Shown: positions 37,554 to 47,310, counted from the first letter of the stretch. The stretch: 64,000 nt of DNA from Pseudorhodoplanes sp. (GCA_032027085.1 JAVSMS010000001.1:2566501-2630500), one strand, 5' to 3'. Numbers and translations: made by a program. The notes: a model not told the origin generated them from the sequence alone.

Positions 37554-37805
37554 TCATCCTCCCGTCATTGGCGGGAAGAATGCGATCTCGCGCGCCCCGG
37601 AAATGGCCGCGTCCGGCTTCACATGCATCCGGTCGATGGCGGCGCGGATGACTTTCGGCTTTTCGAAGGCGTAGGCATATTCCTCGCCGCGCTGGGAGAG
37701 CCAATTCACCAACTCGGCCACGGTGGTGACGTCGGCGGGCGGCGCAATGTCTTCCTCCGCCTTGCCGACACGCTCACGCACCCACGCGAAATACAGAACC
37801 TTCAC
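37554..37805 (-). CDS. moaD: Molybdopterin synthase sulfur-carrier subunit MoaD
   Basis: An 83-residue ubiquitin-fold protein ending in the Gly-Gly pair (IAFFPPMTGG) that is activated and thiocarboxylated. The N-terminus MKVLYFAWVRERVGKAEED is typical. The start is a GTG at 37805, three bases after the pgsA stop. It works with MoaE, encoded downstream beyond the repeat. Confidence 0.93.
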   Translation of the reverse strand: MKVLYFAWVRERVGKAEEDIAPPADVTTVAELVNWLSQRGEEYAYAFEKPKVIRAAIDRMHVKPDAAISGAREIAFFPPMTGG

Positions 37806-37808
37806 AGC

Positions 37809-38465
37809 CTATTCCTCAATCAGATGCCGCAGACCGGCGCGGAAATAATCCCAGCCGGTATAGAGCGTCAGCAGCGCCGATATCCAGAGCAGGACAAGAC
37901 CGATACTTGTCGTGATCGGCAGCAATTCATCGCCCGAGCGCCAGCGCCATTCCAGGATCGATTGCGGCAAGGCGAGGTCGACGGCTTCGCCGCCGAGCAG
38001 AAATCCAATGGCGACAAGCTGCAGGGCGGTTTTCCATTTCGCGAGCTGCGTCACCGGCACGCTGACACGCAATTCCGCCAGATATTCGCGCAGACCGGAG
38101 ACCAGGATTTCACGGCAGAGAATGATGATGGCCGCGAACAGCGACCAGCCCTTGATCGTGTCATCGGCAGCCAACATCAGCAGGCAGGACGATACCAGGA
38201 GCTTGTCGGCGATCGGATCGAGCATGCGCCCGAGCTTAGATTGCTGGCCCCAGGACCGCGCGAAATAGCCGTCGAAGAAATCAGTCACGCCGGCGGCGAT
38301 GAAAATGAACAAGGCCGCCAGTCGCAGCCATAAGCCGCCCTGCAGGATCGCCTGCCAATACATGCAGGCAACGACCAGCGGCACCGCAGCGATGCGGGCG
38401 TAGGTCAGCAAGTTCGGCAGCGACAGGGTGTGCGCCGAAACCCGGCCTGTAGTGACTGAATTCAT
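37809..38465 (-). CDS. pgsA: CDP-diacylglycerol-glycerol-3-phosphate 3-phosphatidyltransferase
   Basis: PgsA makes phosphatidylglycerophosphate in the inner membrane. The 218-residue protein has several hydrophobic helices and the CDP-alcohol motif D-G-x2-A-R-x8-G-x3-D-x3-D in FFDGYFARSWGQQSKLGRMLDP. I chose the ATG at 38465 (MNSVTTGRV). uvrC lies upstream; together with moaD and moaE they form one leftward operon. Confidence 0.95.
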   Translation of the reverse strand: MNSVTTGRVSAHTLSLPNLLTYARIAAVPLVVACMYWQAILQGGLWLRLAALFIFIAAGVTDFFDGYFARSWGQQSKLGRMLDPIADKLLVSSCLLMLAADDTIKGWSLFAAIIILCREILVSGLREYLAELRVSVPVTQLAKWKTALQLVAIGFLLGGEAVDLALPQSILEWRWRSGDELLPITTSIGLVLLWISALLTLYTGWDYFRAGLRHLIEE

Positions 38466-38577
38466 AGATGCAACGAACACCCATGACGCCGCCCCGTCAA
38501 CCGGGCGAATCGTCGGTGCGGCATTTGTCCCTGCCCTTTCGCCGCCAGTGGCAGGGGGGTCGGAGCGTTGCCGGCAT

Positions 38578-40566
38578 TCAACTCGGACGTTCGTGAAAAT
38601 AATTGTAAATTCGCTGCGCCGTATCGGAATTGATGCCGGGAACCTTGATTAGGTCGGAAAGTGACGCCCGCTCGATCGCTTTCAGGGTTCCGAAATGGTG
38701 CAGCAATGCGCGCTTGCGGGTGGGGCCGATCCCCGGAATCTCCTGCAATCCCGATTCCCGGATGTCCTTTTTACGGCGCTGCCGGTGCGATCCCACCGCG
38801 AAGCGATGCGCCTCGTCGCGCAGCCGTTCGACGAAATAGAGCAGGGGATCGCGCGGCGGAAGACGAAACGGCGTCCGCCCAGGAATGAAAAAGGTTTCGC
38901 GTCCGGAATCGCGATCCATGCCCTTGGCGATACCGACCAGCGGAACATTGGTCGCGCCAAGTCCAGACAAAATGTCGCGCGCCGCATTGAGTTGGCCAAG
39001 CCCGCCATCGATCAGCACCAGATCCGGCCAGGGCGACTCGCCGGATGCGGTCTCGGCCGCATTCTCCCCGATCAGCCGCTTGAACCTTCGTTCCAACACT
39101 TGCCGCATCATAGCGAAATCGTCGCCGGGCGTCAGTTCAGACGAACGGATATTGAATTTGCGATACTGGTTCTTCTGGAATCCGTCCGGACCGGCGACGA
39201 TCATCGCGCCGACGGCATTGCTGCCCTGGATGTGGCTGTTGTCATAGACCTCGATGCGGCGCGGCGGTGCGGGCAGTCCGAATGTTTCCGCCATCGCGGT
39301 CAGCAGTTTCTGCTGCGAGGATGTCTCCGCCAGCTTGCGCGCCAGCGCCTCGCGCGCATTGGCAAGCGCGTGATCGACCAGATCCTTGCGCTCGCCGCGC
39401 TTCGGCCAACTGACATCCACCTTGTGGCCGCTCTTGGTAGTGAAAGCCTCGGCCAGAAGATCGCAATCCGCGATATCCTCCGAGACAAGAATGAGCCGCG
39501 GGCACGGCTTGTCGTCATAAAACTGCGTGATGAAAGAGCCGAGAACCTCGGAAGATGACAGGGAACGGTCGGCTTTCGGGTAATAGGCGCGGTTGCCCCA
39601 GTTCTGGCCGGTGCGGAAGAAAAAGACCTGCACGCAATTGAAGCCGCCGGCCTGGTGGATGGCGAAAACGTCTGCTTCTTCAATGCCGCGCGGGTTGATC
39701 CCCTGCTGCGACTGGATCGCGGAAAAGGCGGCGAGGCGGTCGCGATAGACGGCAGCGCGCTCGAAATCGAGTTGCTCCGACGCTTTCTGCATCTCCTTCG
39801 CGAGCTCTTCCTTCACTTTCCGGCTTCTTCCGGACAGAAATTCGCGCGCTTCCCGCACATACTCGGCGTAGTCCTGCGGGCTGACCTCATTCGTGCACGG
39901 GGCCGAGCAGCGCTTGATCTGATGCAGCAGGCAAGGCCGGGTGCGGCTCTCGAACACCGCGTCCGAACAGGAACGGATGAGGAAGGCGCGCTGCAGCGCC
40001 GTGATGGTGCGGTTCACCGCCCAGACCGAGGCGAACGGCCCGTAATAATCTCCCGGCCGCGTGCGCGCGCCCCGATGCTTCAGTATCTGCGGCGCCGGAT
40101 GATCCTTGGTGATCAGGATGTAAGGGAACGACTTGTCGTCGCGCAGCAGCACGTTGAAGCGCGGACGCAGCCGCTTGATCAGGTTGGCTTCCAGCAGCAG
40201 CGCTTCGGTTTCGGTGCGGGTGGAGACGAATTCCATCGCCGCGGTCGCCGCGATCATGCGGGTGATGCGTGTGTCGTGCCCTGTCGGCCGCGTATAGGCG
40301 ATGATGCGCTTCCTGATGCTCTTGGCCTTGCCGACATAGAGCACCTCGCCATTCGCATCGATCATGCGGTAGACGCCGGGTCCTGACGGCGCGTGGCGGG
40401 TATGTTCGAGAATGGCGGCGCGGCCGGCCGCGAGCGATCCGGCCTTCGCCTCGCTCAAGTCGATCTCGGTGCCGGACGTTGCGTCTTCGGCCTCCGGCAG
40501 GCTCGACTCGTCCTCGTCCTCCGGGAGCTCGATCTCGGGCTCGATATCTGTCTTTCGGCCATTCAT
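38578..40566 (-). CDS. uvrC: Excinuclease ABC subunit C
   Basis: UvrC makes both incisions flanking a DNA lesion with UvrB. The 662-residue protein has a GIY-YIG nuclease domain ([28 protein letters not shown]), a UVR motif ([16 protein letters not shown]) that contacts UvrB, the RNase H-like nuclease ([28 protein letters not shown]) and a C-terminal helix-hairpin-helix pair ([17 protein letters not shown]). An acidic N-terminal extension of about 40 residues is usual in this lineage. UvrB is encoded at 58718. Confidence 0.96.
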   Translation of the reverse strand: MNGRKTDIEPEIELPEDEDESSLPEAEDATSGTEIDLSEAKAGSLAAGRAAILEHTRHAPSGPGVYRMIDANGEVLYVGKAKSIRKRIIAYTRPTGHDTRITRMIAATAAMEFVSTRTETEALLLEANLIKRLRPRFNVLLRDDKSFPYILITKDHPAPQILKHRGARTRPGDYYGPFASVWAVNRTITALQRAFLIRSCSDAVFESRTRPCLLHQIKRCSAPCTNEVSPQDYAEYVREAREFLSGRSRKVKEELAKEMQKASEQLDFERAAVYRDRLAAFSAIQSQQGINPRGIEEADVFAIHQAGGFNCVQVFFFRTGQNWGNRAYYPKADRSLSSSEVLGSFITQFYDDKPCPRLILVSEDIADCDLLAEAFTTKSGHKVDVSWPKRGERKDLVDHALANAREALARKLAETSSQQKLLTAMAETFGLPAPPRRIEVYDNSHIQGSNAVGAMIVAGPDGFQKNQYRKFNIRSSELTPGDDFAMMRQVLERRFKRLIGENAAETASGESPWPDLVLIDGGLGQLNAARDILSGLGATNVPLVGIAKGMDRDSGRETFFIPGRTPFRLPPRDPLLYFVERLRDEAHRFAVGSHRQRRKKDIRESGLQEIPGIGPTRKRALLHHFGTLKAIERASLSDLIKVPGINSDTAQRIYNYFHERPS

Positions 40567-40898
40567 GGGATGGCAGCTACATGTCGACGTATCGGCTTTG
40601 ATGCAAGTCCGGCGGCGGCGGACGCCGCCGGGGGCGTCCTGTGCCGCAAATTTTGCGCGCTATGCAGTATAGTCAACGTATTCTTAAGGAATTGGCCAAG
40701 AGTAAACGAGCCATTAGCAATAGCTTTCGTAATTCTAACCGATTCATGAACGCTTAACTTAAACATTGCGATAAATCCTACGCATGAAAACGTCGGTTTT
40801 TGGCCCTGCAGGTGGCGCATTGGCGCTGTTCTGGAGGGGCCGCCGCGATGTTGTGAGGTCTGCGTGCCGGAACCTGTGGCGTGCGAGGAGTGAGTGTG
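40567..40898. other. 332-base divergent gap between uvrC and the porin gene
   Basis: The middle (about 40660-40800) is markedly A+T-rich for this genome and probably holds both promoters. No clear palindromic operator or repeat element was seen. The last 20 bases carry GAGGAG, the ribosome-binding site of the porin gene. Confidence 0.5.
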
Positions 40899-41525
40899 AT
40901 GAGGAAGACGATGATCTGGGCCGGCCTCGCATGGGGCTTTGTCACGGCCCTGACCACCGGCGCTGCCACCGCGGCCGATCTGAACGGCGGCTATTACAAG
41001 GCGCCTTATGCGCCGCCGCCCCCCTATAGCTGGGTCGGTCCCTATATCGGCGCCAATCTCGGCTTCCAGTGGGGCGAGATCACCGGCAACCCAACCGAGC
41101 CGACTGGCATCGCCGGCGGTCTGCAGGCCGGCTACAATTGGCAAATGGGCCAGTTCGTCTATGGCGCGGAAGCCGACATTCAGGCCTCGGGCGCCGACGA
41201 CACCTTCGCGCCGTGGAAATTTTCCAACCCGTGGTTCGGCACCCTGCGCGCGCGCGGCGGCGTCGCCATGAACAACATCCTGCTCTATGTCACCGGCGGC
41301 TTTGCCTATGGCAAAGTCGAGGGCGAGGCCTTCGGCATCTCCGAGAACAAGATGCAATACGGCTATACGCTCGGTGCCGGCATGGAAGTCGGCCTCACGC
41401 CGAACTGGACCGCAAAGGTCGAATATCTCTGGATCGATCTGGCTGATCGCTACTATTCCGCGACCGGGGTGGAGAACGGCCTCGAAACCAGCCTGTTGCG
41501 TTTCGGCGTCAATTATCGCTTCTGA
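40899..41525 (+). CDS. Omp25/RopB-like outer membrane beta-barrel protein
   Basis: The 208-residue protein has a signal peptide (GLAWGFVTALTTGAATAAD), a Tyr/Pro-rich linker (GGYYKAPYAPPPPYSW), then repeated amphipathic strands and a terminal Phe (FGVNYRF), which the outer-membrane insertion machinery recognises. This layout matches Omp25/RopB-type small porin-like proteins of rhizobia. I chose the ATG at 40899, 8 bases from GAGGAG. It is followed by a strong intrinsic terminator. Confidence 0.9.
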   Translation: MRKTMIWAGLAWGFVTALTTGAATAADLNGGYYKAPYAPPPPYSWVGPYIGANLGFQWGEITGNPTEPTGIAGGLQAGYNWQMGQFVYGAEADIQASGADDTFAPWKFSNPWFGTLRARGGVAMNNILLYVTGGFAYGKVEGEAFGISENKMQYGYTLGAGMEVGLTPNWTAKVEYLWIDLADRYYSATGVENGLETSLLRFGVNYRF

Positions 41526-41565
41526 GTTTACGCTTCTGAGTTCTTCGCCACACGTCGGACTTGGT

Positions 41566-41601
41566 AAAAGCCCCGGACCGCAAGATCCGGGGCTTTTGTT
41601 T
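41566..41601 (+). terminator. Intrinsic terminator after the porin gene
   Basis: A perfect 12-base stem, AAAAGCCCCGGA with TCCGGGGCTTTT, around an 8-base loop, is followed by GTTTT. Confidence 0.92.
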
Positions 41602-41629
41602 TGCAGGCGAGATTGTTCAAAACCTTTGC

Positions 41630-41734
41630 CGTCATCCCGAGGTGCGAGCGATCGAAGAAAGCGAGCCTCGACGGATAGCGGCCGATCATCCTTTGAGGCT
41701 CGCTGTTTTCGCAGCTCGCACCTCAGGATGACGG
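41630..41734. repeat. Interspersed palindromic repeat downstream of the porin gene
   Basis: The element runs from GTCATCCCGAGGTGCGAG through CATCCTTTGAGGCTCGC to CGCACCTCAGGATGACGG; the ends are mutually complementary. A related copy lies in frame inside the rluB-like gene at 1605-1721. It separates the porin gene from a convergent GST gene. Confidence 0.75.
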
Positions 41735-41805
41735 AGATCGAGCGCTTTCCGGCGAAGCGGAAGTCGGTTCAGATTGAAGTGTAACGGAAAACGCGCGTAT
41801 TGGAT

Positions 41806-42417
41806 TCAGCCTGGTGCGACCTTCGTCGCAGCAAATGCCGGCACCTGCACCGCGAAACTATCCAGCCATTGCACCAGCGCCGAATAGTTTTCGCGCCAGC
41901 GCCTTTCGAAACGCAAGTCCTGATACCCAAGCGCGCAAGCGAGCGTGATCTGTCCGACATCGGGCAATGCGTCGATGCGTGGCGGATTTTTCTCAAGCAC
42001 GTCCATTGCGCGCATGACCTTCTCGGTCTGGTAATCGAGCCAGGGCTGATGCCAGATCGCCTCCGGCCGATAACGTTTTTCATAAACCTGCAGCAGCAAC
42101 GCATCGAGAATTCCGTCGCAGAGCGCCTGCAGGCGCAAAGCCGCGAAGCGCGCCTTGGAATCGCGCGGAAGAATTTTGCCGCCGCCGGCGAGATGATCCA
42201 GATATTCGAGGATGACGCGGGAATCGAACAAGGCGGCGCCGTCTTCCAGCATCAATGTCGGAATCTTGCCGAGCGGATTTTGCGTGCGCAGCGGACCTTC
42301 CGCCTTGCTGGTGTCGGTGACCTCGATCGTGATCTTGTCGGACAGCCCGAGCAGAGCGGCAGCAATCTTGATCTTGCGCCCGAATGGCGAGGCGGGCGCG
42401 CTAAGTAGAATCATCAT
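41806..42417 (-). CDS. Glutathione S-transferase family protein
   Basis: The 203-residue protein has a thioredoxin-fold N-terminal domain (MMILLSAPASPFGRKIKIAAALLGL; IPTLMLEDGAALFDSRVILEYLD with the cis-Pro and the Ser contacting the glutathione gamma-Glu) and an all-helical C-terminal domain. Substrate unknown. I chose the ATG at 42417; a GTG three codons upstream is possible. It ends at a repeat-bearing gap beyond the convergent porin gene. Confidence 0.88.
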   Translation of the reverse strand: MMILLSAPASPFGRKIKIAAALLGLSDKITIEVTDTSKAEGPLRTQNPLGKIPTLMLEDGAALFDSRVILEYLDHLAGGGKILPRDSKARFAALRLQALCDGILDALLLQVYEKRYRPEAIWHQPWLDYQTEKVMRAMDVLEKNPPRIDALPDVGQITLACALGYQDLRFERRWRENYSALVQWLDSFAVQVPAFAATKVAPG

Positions 42418-42456
42418 GTCTTGCACTCACAGAAACGGCGCTCATGGACGTGCGCA

Positions 42457-42493
42457 CAAAAGAAAGGGCGCGGCTGCTTGCGCTGCCGCGCCC
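42457..42493 (-). terminator. Intrinsic terminator after cspA
   Basis: Read on the minus strand, a GGGCGCGGC...GCCGCGCCC stem is followed by TTTCTTTT. It lies 41 bases downstream of the cspA stop. Confidence 0.85.
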
Positions 42494-42534
42494 GCTTCAT
42501 CCCAGATCGCTGCGGTCAATCCGTGGCGCCGGCG

Positions 42535-42750
42535 TCAGCCGGTGATGACGAGATTGACGGCCTTCGGTCCCTTGCCCTTCTTATCAGGCTCGACATCGAA
42601 GGTGATGCGTTGACCCTCCGTCAGTGACTTCAAGCCAGCTTGCTCGACTGCGGTGATGTGAACGAACACATCGCGTCCGCCATCGTCCGGCTTGATAAAG
42701 CCGTAGCCGCGCTCGCCGTTGAAAAACTTGACGGTTCCTGCTTGAGCCAT
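42535..42750 (-). CDS. Cold-shock protein, CspA family
   Basis: The 71-residue single cold-shock domain has RNP1 as RGYGFIKP and RNP2 as DVFVHITAVEQ, with which it melts RNA structures. RNP1 has Tyr in place of the more common Phe. The start MAQAGTVKFFN is typical, with AAGGGGAG upstream. The 200-base gap to rlmJ on the upstream side is compatible with a long cold-shock leader. The gene ends at a strong terminator. Confidence 0.95.
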   Translation of the reverse strand: MAQAGTVKFFNGERGYGFIKPDDGGRDVFVHITAVEQAGLKSLTEGQRITFDVEPDKKGKGPKAVNLVITG

Positions 42751-42950
42751 TGAGGAACTCCCCTTCCCGCAATTGCTAAGCCGCCTGCCCCCACGGCGCG
42801 GCGGCTCGGCTTACATTCACAGTCGGGGAAAGCGTCAGCCTTTCACAGCCTCAGTCACTCCGCCGGCCCCCCTGAAGGAGGCGGAACGTCAGCCAGTAAC
42901 ATAAGTCAACACCAACGCAGGCTTGCTGGAAAGGGGTTCTGACGCAGAAG

Positions 42951-43799
42951 CTAGCGAGTTTGTGATGGGAGCGGCGCAACGATCGTGCTGCCTGCTCCGC
43001 CAGCGAAGATCGTCGCCAGGACGGGCAGGAGGATGCTCACCTCCCGCGCCAGCGTCCAGGGCGGATTGATCGCGATCATACCGGTGCCGCGAAGGCGCGC
43101 GGTTTCTGTGGGCGCTGCAACAATTAGTTCCATCCGCAACATTTTCTCGATGCCGTGCTGCAGCAATTTCTTGAGAAAGCCGGTGACGTCTTTCGGATCT
43201 TTGACAGGATACCAAGCGAGATAGGTGCCGGTCGGCCATTTGCGCCAGGCCTCGCCCAGGGCGGCGGCGAGGCGGGCATATTCATTCGGCTCCTCGAAAG
43301 GCGGATCGATCAGCACCAGGCCGCGCCGCTCCTTCGGCGGGATATAGGCCGTGAGCGCCGTCCAGCCGTCGATCTCGATCACCTTGCAGCGGTTGTCGCC
43401 GCCGAGGGCGCGATTGAGCGCGGCGATGGCGGACGGCTCGAGTTCGCAGGCGATCAGCCGGTCGTTGCGGCGCAGCCATGTTCGCAACAAGGCCGGAGAG
43501 CCGGGATAGGTTTTCAGCCGCCCGGGATTGAAGCTTTTCACCGCGTCGAGATAGGGCGCGATCAGATCGCGCGCGGCCGGATCGAATTGGGCGTCGACCA
43601 CGCGGGCAATGCCGTCCCGCCATTCGCCGCTGCGGCTTGCCTCCTCGCCATGCAGATCGTAAAGCCCGCCGCCGGCATGCGTGTCGATGATGCGGATCGG
43701 CGCGTCTTTCTGCTGCAGATAGCCGACGATCCGGGCCAACACCGCGTGCTTGACCACATCGGCAAAATTTCCGGCGTGAAAGGCGTGGCGGTAATTCAT
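42951..43799 (-). CDS. rlmJ: 23S rRNA (adenine2030-N6)-methyltransferase RlmJ
   Basis: RlmJ methylates A2030 of 23S rRNA. The 282-residue protein starts MNYRHAFHAGNFADVVKHAVL, typical of the family, and has YPGSPALLRTWLRRNDRLIACELEPSA and the catalytic IDPPFEEPNEY. The ATG at 43799 is the family start. No operon partners; the next gene upstream points the other way. Confidence 0.95.
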   Translation of the reverse strand: MNYRHAFHAGNFADVVKHAVLARIVGYLQQKDAPIRIIDTHAGGGLYDLHGEEASRSGEWRDGIARVVDAQFDPAARDLIAPYLDAVKSFNPGRLKTYPGSPALLRTWLRRNDRLIACELEPSAIAALNRALGGDNRCKVIEIDGWTALTAYIPPKERRGLVLIDPPFEEPNEYARLAAALGEAWRKWPTGTYLAWYPVKDPKDVTGFLKKLLQHGIEKMLRMELIVAAPTETARLRGTGMIAINPPWTLAREVSILLPVLATIFAGGAGSTIVAPLPSQTR

Positions 43800-44006
43800 G
43801 ACATCGACGGCGTAGTGCGGCGGGTGATTAAAACCCGGTTAACCCTGTCGCTGCGGGATTGCGAGCGGATTGTGCGGATTTATCGGTAAAATTACTGCCT
43901 TGCATTTAGCGGCAAAGTCAGGACCGGCTCTTAAGTTTGCGAGCGTGCGCTTTTCCGGAGCGCCGCGATCCGGCCGCAGACGCGGCGAGCAAACAGGGCG
44001 ACGACC

Positions 44007-44237
44007 ATGCTGCGAGGCGCGATTGCCGCGGTCCTGATCTACGCTTACGGCCATCCGGGCCTTGAAGCGGCGCGTCCGGCCGCGCTCGACGCGGCGCTGC
44101 AGGGCTTCCACCGCGACGTCAACGCTATTTTCATCGACAGCTATCGCGCAGTTGCCAGATTCGACGATGACCGCGCCGTCGCCGTGGTGAAGGGCTACGT
44201 GACGCATCTGGAAGCGCAGGCGCGTGGTAAGGACTAA
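44007..44237 (+). CDS. Small conserved hypothetical protein
   Basis: A 76-residue product with an N-terminal segment that is partly hydrophobic (MLRGAIAAVLIYAYG) and an amphipathic helical rest (LDAALQGFHRDVNAIFIDSYRAVARFDDDRAVAVVKGYV). I do not recognise a family. It stands alone, followed by a repeat hairpin. The codon use fits the genome. Confidence 0.55.
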   Translation: MLRGAIAAVLIYAYGHPGLEAARPAALDAALQGFHRDVNAIFIDSYRAVARFDDDRAVAVVKGYVTHLEAQARGKD

Positions 44238-44243
44238 GGATTA

Positions 44244-44279
44244 GAGCATGATCCGTTCAGCCTGAATCGGATCATGCTC
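44244..44279. repeat. GAGCATGATCC inverted repeat
   Basis: GAGCATGATCCGTTCAG faces CTGAATCGGATCATGCTC with one bulged base. The GAGCATGATCC core is a common interspersed repeat of Rhizobiales genomes, usually followed by GAAACCGGTTTCC-like sequence; GAACCGGTTTCCACTTCG follows at 44311 here. Lying between convergent genes, it could also end transcription. Confidence 0.7.
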
Positions 44280-44379
44280 CAGATTCGTCTATTTGATCGC
44301 GGTTTCTACTGCGAACCGGTTTCCACTTCGCCGGAAACGCTCCAGCTGCTGCGCGTCTCGGCGATCTTGCGCGACGCGA

Positions 44380-45132
44380 TCAGCCGCCGCGCGCCGGCGG
44401 CATCACCAGCTTGTCACGACGGCAGGCACGGCGATCCACATCGCCGCAATCCCGGAAGCGCAAATCCTTGGTCATGCAGATGCGTACCTCGCTCAGGCGG
44501 CGCTGGTCGCAGGTGACGGCAATCGCTGCGCGCGACAGGCCGGGGTTGGCGGCGACAAAGGCCTGCTCCACTTCGTCCGGCGTGACGGTGAGATTGGACT
44601 CCACGTCGTGGAATTGCGGCGGGATGATTGTGATCTCGCGCGCCTTGCGCACATTGTCGAAATAAACCTGCGCGTTGAGACCGGAGCAGGTGCCGTGCCG
44701 ATCCCATTGGTTAAACACCAGCCGCGGCGACGGCATGATGTCGAGCATGGAATCGACTATGCCGCGGTTGAGCCGCGGGGCCGGCACCTGGCAGTCGCGC
44801 GGAAAGTCGGTCTCGCGCTGCGGCCACAGACCGTGCACCACGAAGGAATAGGGGCGGGCGGCACATTGCTGCTGCGGCACCCGTTCGGGATTGCGCTCGC
44901 GCGCGGCCTCGCAGAAGGACGGCGACCAGGACAGGGCAAGGACATAGAAATCGAAATGGCCGGGCTGGTTGCGGCTGGATGCGCCTTGCGCTGAAGGGCG
45001 GTCGCCGGCGCGCTGCGCCGACTGGCCCTGCGGCGGCCGGTCCTGCGAAAAGGCTGAAATCGTCAGGATGAGCGTGACGGCGGCAGCCGCCGCCAGACGG
45101 TAGGCAACGTGAACATAAGCAGTGTGGAACAT
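44380..45132 (-). CDS. Secreted ribonuclease T2 family protein
   Basis: The 250-residue product has a signal region (AAAAVTLILTISAFSQ), a low-complexity linker, and the RNase T2 active-site segments FVVHGLWPQ and NQWDRHGTCSG, with one catalytic His in each. These secreted enzymes degrade RNA to 3'-phosphates in the periplasm or outside the cell. Conserved Cys pairs fit disulfides. I chose the ATG at 45132, directly before the signal peptide. Its neighbour at 45227 is also secreted. Confidence 0.9.
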   Translation of the reverse strand: MFHTAYVHVAYRLAAAAAVTLILTISAFSQDRPPQGQSAQRAGDRPSAQGASSRNQPGHFDFYVLALSWSPSFCEAARERNPERVPQQQCAARPYSFVVHGLWPQRETDFPRDCQVPAPRLNRGIVDSMLDIMPSPRLVFNQWDRHGTCSGLNAQVYFDNVRKAREITIIPPQFHDVESNLTVTPDEVEQAFVAANPGLSRAAIAVTCDQRRLSEVRICMTKDLRFRDCGDVDRRACRRDKLVMPPARGG

Positions 45133-45226
45133 GGGATGCCCCCTCAACGCGCGTTGCAACGTCGAGAGCTTACCCGCATAGGTAGAACAAGACAAGAACA
45201 AAACAAAAATGAAGCGGGATCAAAAA

Positions 45227-45691
45227 TCAGGGCTGCGCCATCCGGCAGACCGGGCTGTTGGCCCAGTTGCGGTCGAGTCCGACCACGCACCAATCCACGC
45301 CCCAGGTTGCGCCGATCATGCCCTGGTCTTCGGCGATGAAATAATGCACCGGCCGCCAGACGCCGTCGGATGCCTGTACCCGCCCGGAGCAGAAGCGGCG
45401 CGGGATGGTGTCGTGTGACCACGGCCGGAAGCCGGTCTCACGGATGCGGTCGAAGGCGACAAGCTGCAGCCCGGACTGCCAGAATCGCCGCTCCTTGGCA
45501 GCGAAACGGCTCTGGATCTCGCCCAGTGCTATCGGGTCTTCACAGGCCGGCAGCCGGCCTGAATAGCGCGGCCCGCTCAGCCAAAAATTCATTTCGAACC
45601 AGTTGGCGGCCCGCGCGGGAACGGTCTCCATGCAGACCGTAACCAGCCCCGCCATCAGCAAAAGCGCGATGCGCGAATGACGAGCGAACAT
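45227..45691 (-). CDS. Secreted hypothetical protein
   Basis: A signal peptide (ALLLMAGLVTVCMETVPARAA) precedes about 125 residues rich in Trp and aromatic side chains, with Cys at PACEDP, RRFCSGR, DWCVV and SPVCRM, which could form two disulfides. The core WSHDTIPRRFCSG and GVWRPVHYFIAEDQ looks conserved. I do not recognise a function. I chose the ATG at 45691. It is 94 bases upstream of RNase T2 and may share its transcript. Confidence 0.75.
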   Translation of the reverse strand: MFARHSRIALLLMAGLVTVCMETVPARAANWFEMNFWLSGPRYSGRLPACEDPIALGEIQSRFAAKERRFWQSGLQLVAFDRIRETGFRPWSHDTIPRRFCSGRVQASDGVWRPVHYFIAEDQGMIGATWGVDWCVVGLDRNWANSPVCRMAQP

Positions 45692-45904
45692 GTGCAAAAT
45701 CCCCGTGCCTCGCAGGGACCGTGCCGCGCGCCGTGGCCGCGGTCAAGGCCGCGCGGCAGAAACCCCGGCGGTGCGCCGGAGCGGCCACACCTCCGGGTGC
45801 AGCCGCCTGTGCACAGTTTTTTCGCGGCGGACTCCGCAAGCGATTCCGGGGCGCTGGCGCCGCGCTTTGCAGGCCCTAAGCTGATCCAGGGTGATTCGCG
45901 CGCC

Positions 45905-46408
45905 ATGCGCGGATCGGCAGGGGTCGACGGCATGGTGGCGCAGGCCATCCGACTTGCTCCGGTGCAGGGCAGTTTCGGGCTGCAGGCGGCGAGCCGCCTC
46001 ATGCTGAATGTGGTCGCGCCCTGGATCCAGGACCTCGGATTGCTGATCGAAGTCATCGAAGCGACGCGGCCCGCCGGCGCCAATGCCGAGTGGCAGCCGC
46101 GCGCCGTGCTGCGGCTGCCCTATGCGCAGAAATCCTGCCGCGTGCAGGACGCTGTCGGTGCGCCGGCGCTGATGGCGCTCGCCGACACGGCGATGATGTT
46201 CGCCTGCGCGGCGGCCTGGAACGGCTATCGTCCGATGCGCGCGATCGATCACATGATGCAATTCGTGCGTCCGGCCAAATGCGACGTGCTGGCGGAAGCG
46301 CGCATTGCCGGGGTCGGACCGACGACGATCTTCGCGCGCGTGACGCTGATCAGCACCGCCGACGATCAGCCGGTCGGCATGGTGGCGGGCAGTTACGCCA
46401 TCGTCTGA
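45905..46408 (+). CDS. PaaI-family hot-dog thioesterase-like protein
   Basis: A 167-residue hot-dog protein with the central helix region GAPALMALADTAMMFACAAAW, matching the position of the thioesterase core, and FVRPAKCDVLAEARIAG on the following strands. The substrate is probably an acyl-CoA, but the catalytic residue is not clear. The start is uncertain: 45905 or the ATG at 45932, which has AGGGG upstream. The longer open frame overlaps the divergent secreted-protein gene. Confidence 0.75.
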   Translation: MRGSAGVDGMVAQAIRLAPVQGSFGLQAASRLMLNVVAPWIQDLGLLIEVIEATRPAGANAEWQPRAVLRLPYAQKSCRVQDAVGAPALMALADTAMMFACAAAWNGYRPMRAIDHMMQFVRPAKCDVLAEARIAGVGPTTIFARVTLISTADDQPVGMVAGSYAIV

Positions 46409-46551
46409 TTCAAGAAGACATCCGATTCAGGCGGAACTTGCAGCGCCGCTTCGTAAGAAAGCGAAACCTCTTGTGATCCTCGTCCCGCTGCATCGCGGAA
46501 CGGCGGACCTTGGCGGCGCGTTTTTTTCGATGTCACCGTTTGGAGAGCCAC

Positions 46552-47310
46552 ATGAGACATGCAATCGGATTTCCCGCCATTCCCGCCGTGATGGCCCTGT
46601 TGTGCACAGGTTTGGTGCCCGCGACAGCGCAGACGATCATTCAGGAATCCACGCAGGCGCCAAGCACAAGCGTGGAGCGCACCATCGTGCGCGAAAGCAT
46701 CGCGCCGGCGCGCAAGGCGAAAAGCGATTGGAAGGCAACACCGGGCCGCAAGGCGACGACGAGGGCAACGACGACCAGAGCCGCGCCGCGCGGTACCGTT
46801 CGCACCACGACGCATGAGCGCATCGTGACAAGCCCGGCGCCTGTTCGCGAGCGCATTGTGGCGCCGGCGCCGCGCCGGGTCGTGACGGATGCGCCGCTTG
46901 AACTGACCGAAGCCGAACGCGCGTTTGTCTACCGCACCATTGTTGACCGTCCGGTGCAACGCAATGTCGTGGTCACCGAGCCGGCGCGACGCGCTCCGGT
47001 TGTCAGCGAGCGGATCGTGATGCGAGCGCCCGAGCCGCTGGTGACGATCGATGATGACGGCGACGATATCGTGGTGCCGCCGGCGAGCCGGCGCGTTGTG
47101 ACTGAAACTACCGGCGTCGCCGTGCCGGCCGAGCGGGTTGAACTCGTGGTGGGTGCGCGCGTTCCGCGCAACGTGCCGCTCTATGACATCCCGGCCTCCG
47201 CCGTGGCGGCAGCTCCGACGATCGGGCAATACCGTTATGCGCTGATCGAGGATCGCGTCTATCTGGTTGATCCGGATGACGGTGTGGTCATGACCGAGCT
47301 TTACCGCTAG
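46552..47310 (+). CDS. Secreted DUF1236-type protein, Arg/Thr-rich
   Basis: A signal peptide ends at VPATAQT. The middle (residues about 40-110) is low-complexity and Arg/Thr-rich (RKATTRATTTRAAPRGTVR). The C-terminal third has the DUF1236 pattern GARVPRNVPLYDIP and YRYALIEDRVYLVDPDDG. It is the first of three adjacent genes with that C-terminal pattern. Function unknown. Confidence 0.78.
   Translation: MRHAIGFPAIPAVMALLCTGLVPATAQTIIQESTQAPSTSVERTIVRESIAPARKAKSDWKATPGRKATTRATTTRAAPRGTVRTTTHERIVTSPAPVRERIVAPAPRRVVTDAPLELTEAERAFVYRTIVDRPVQRNVVVTEPARRAPVVSERIVMRAPEPLVTIDDDGDDIVVPPASRRVVTETTGVAVPAERVELVVGARVPRNVPLYDIPASAVAAAPTIGQYRYALIEDRVYLVDPDDGVVMTELYR

Noticed and set aside
44244-44279. Dedicated terminator between convergent genes
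   Set aside because: The sequence is the common GAGCATGATCC interspersed repeat and no T-run follows on either strand, so I list it as a repeat.
45677-45904. N-terminal extension of the thioesterase-like gene
   Set aside because: It overlaps the signal-peptide region of the divergent secreted-protein gene and is Arg/Pro-rich without similarity to hot-dog proteins.
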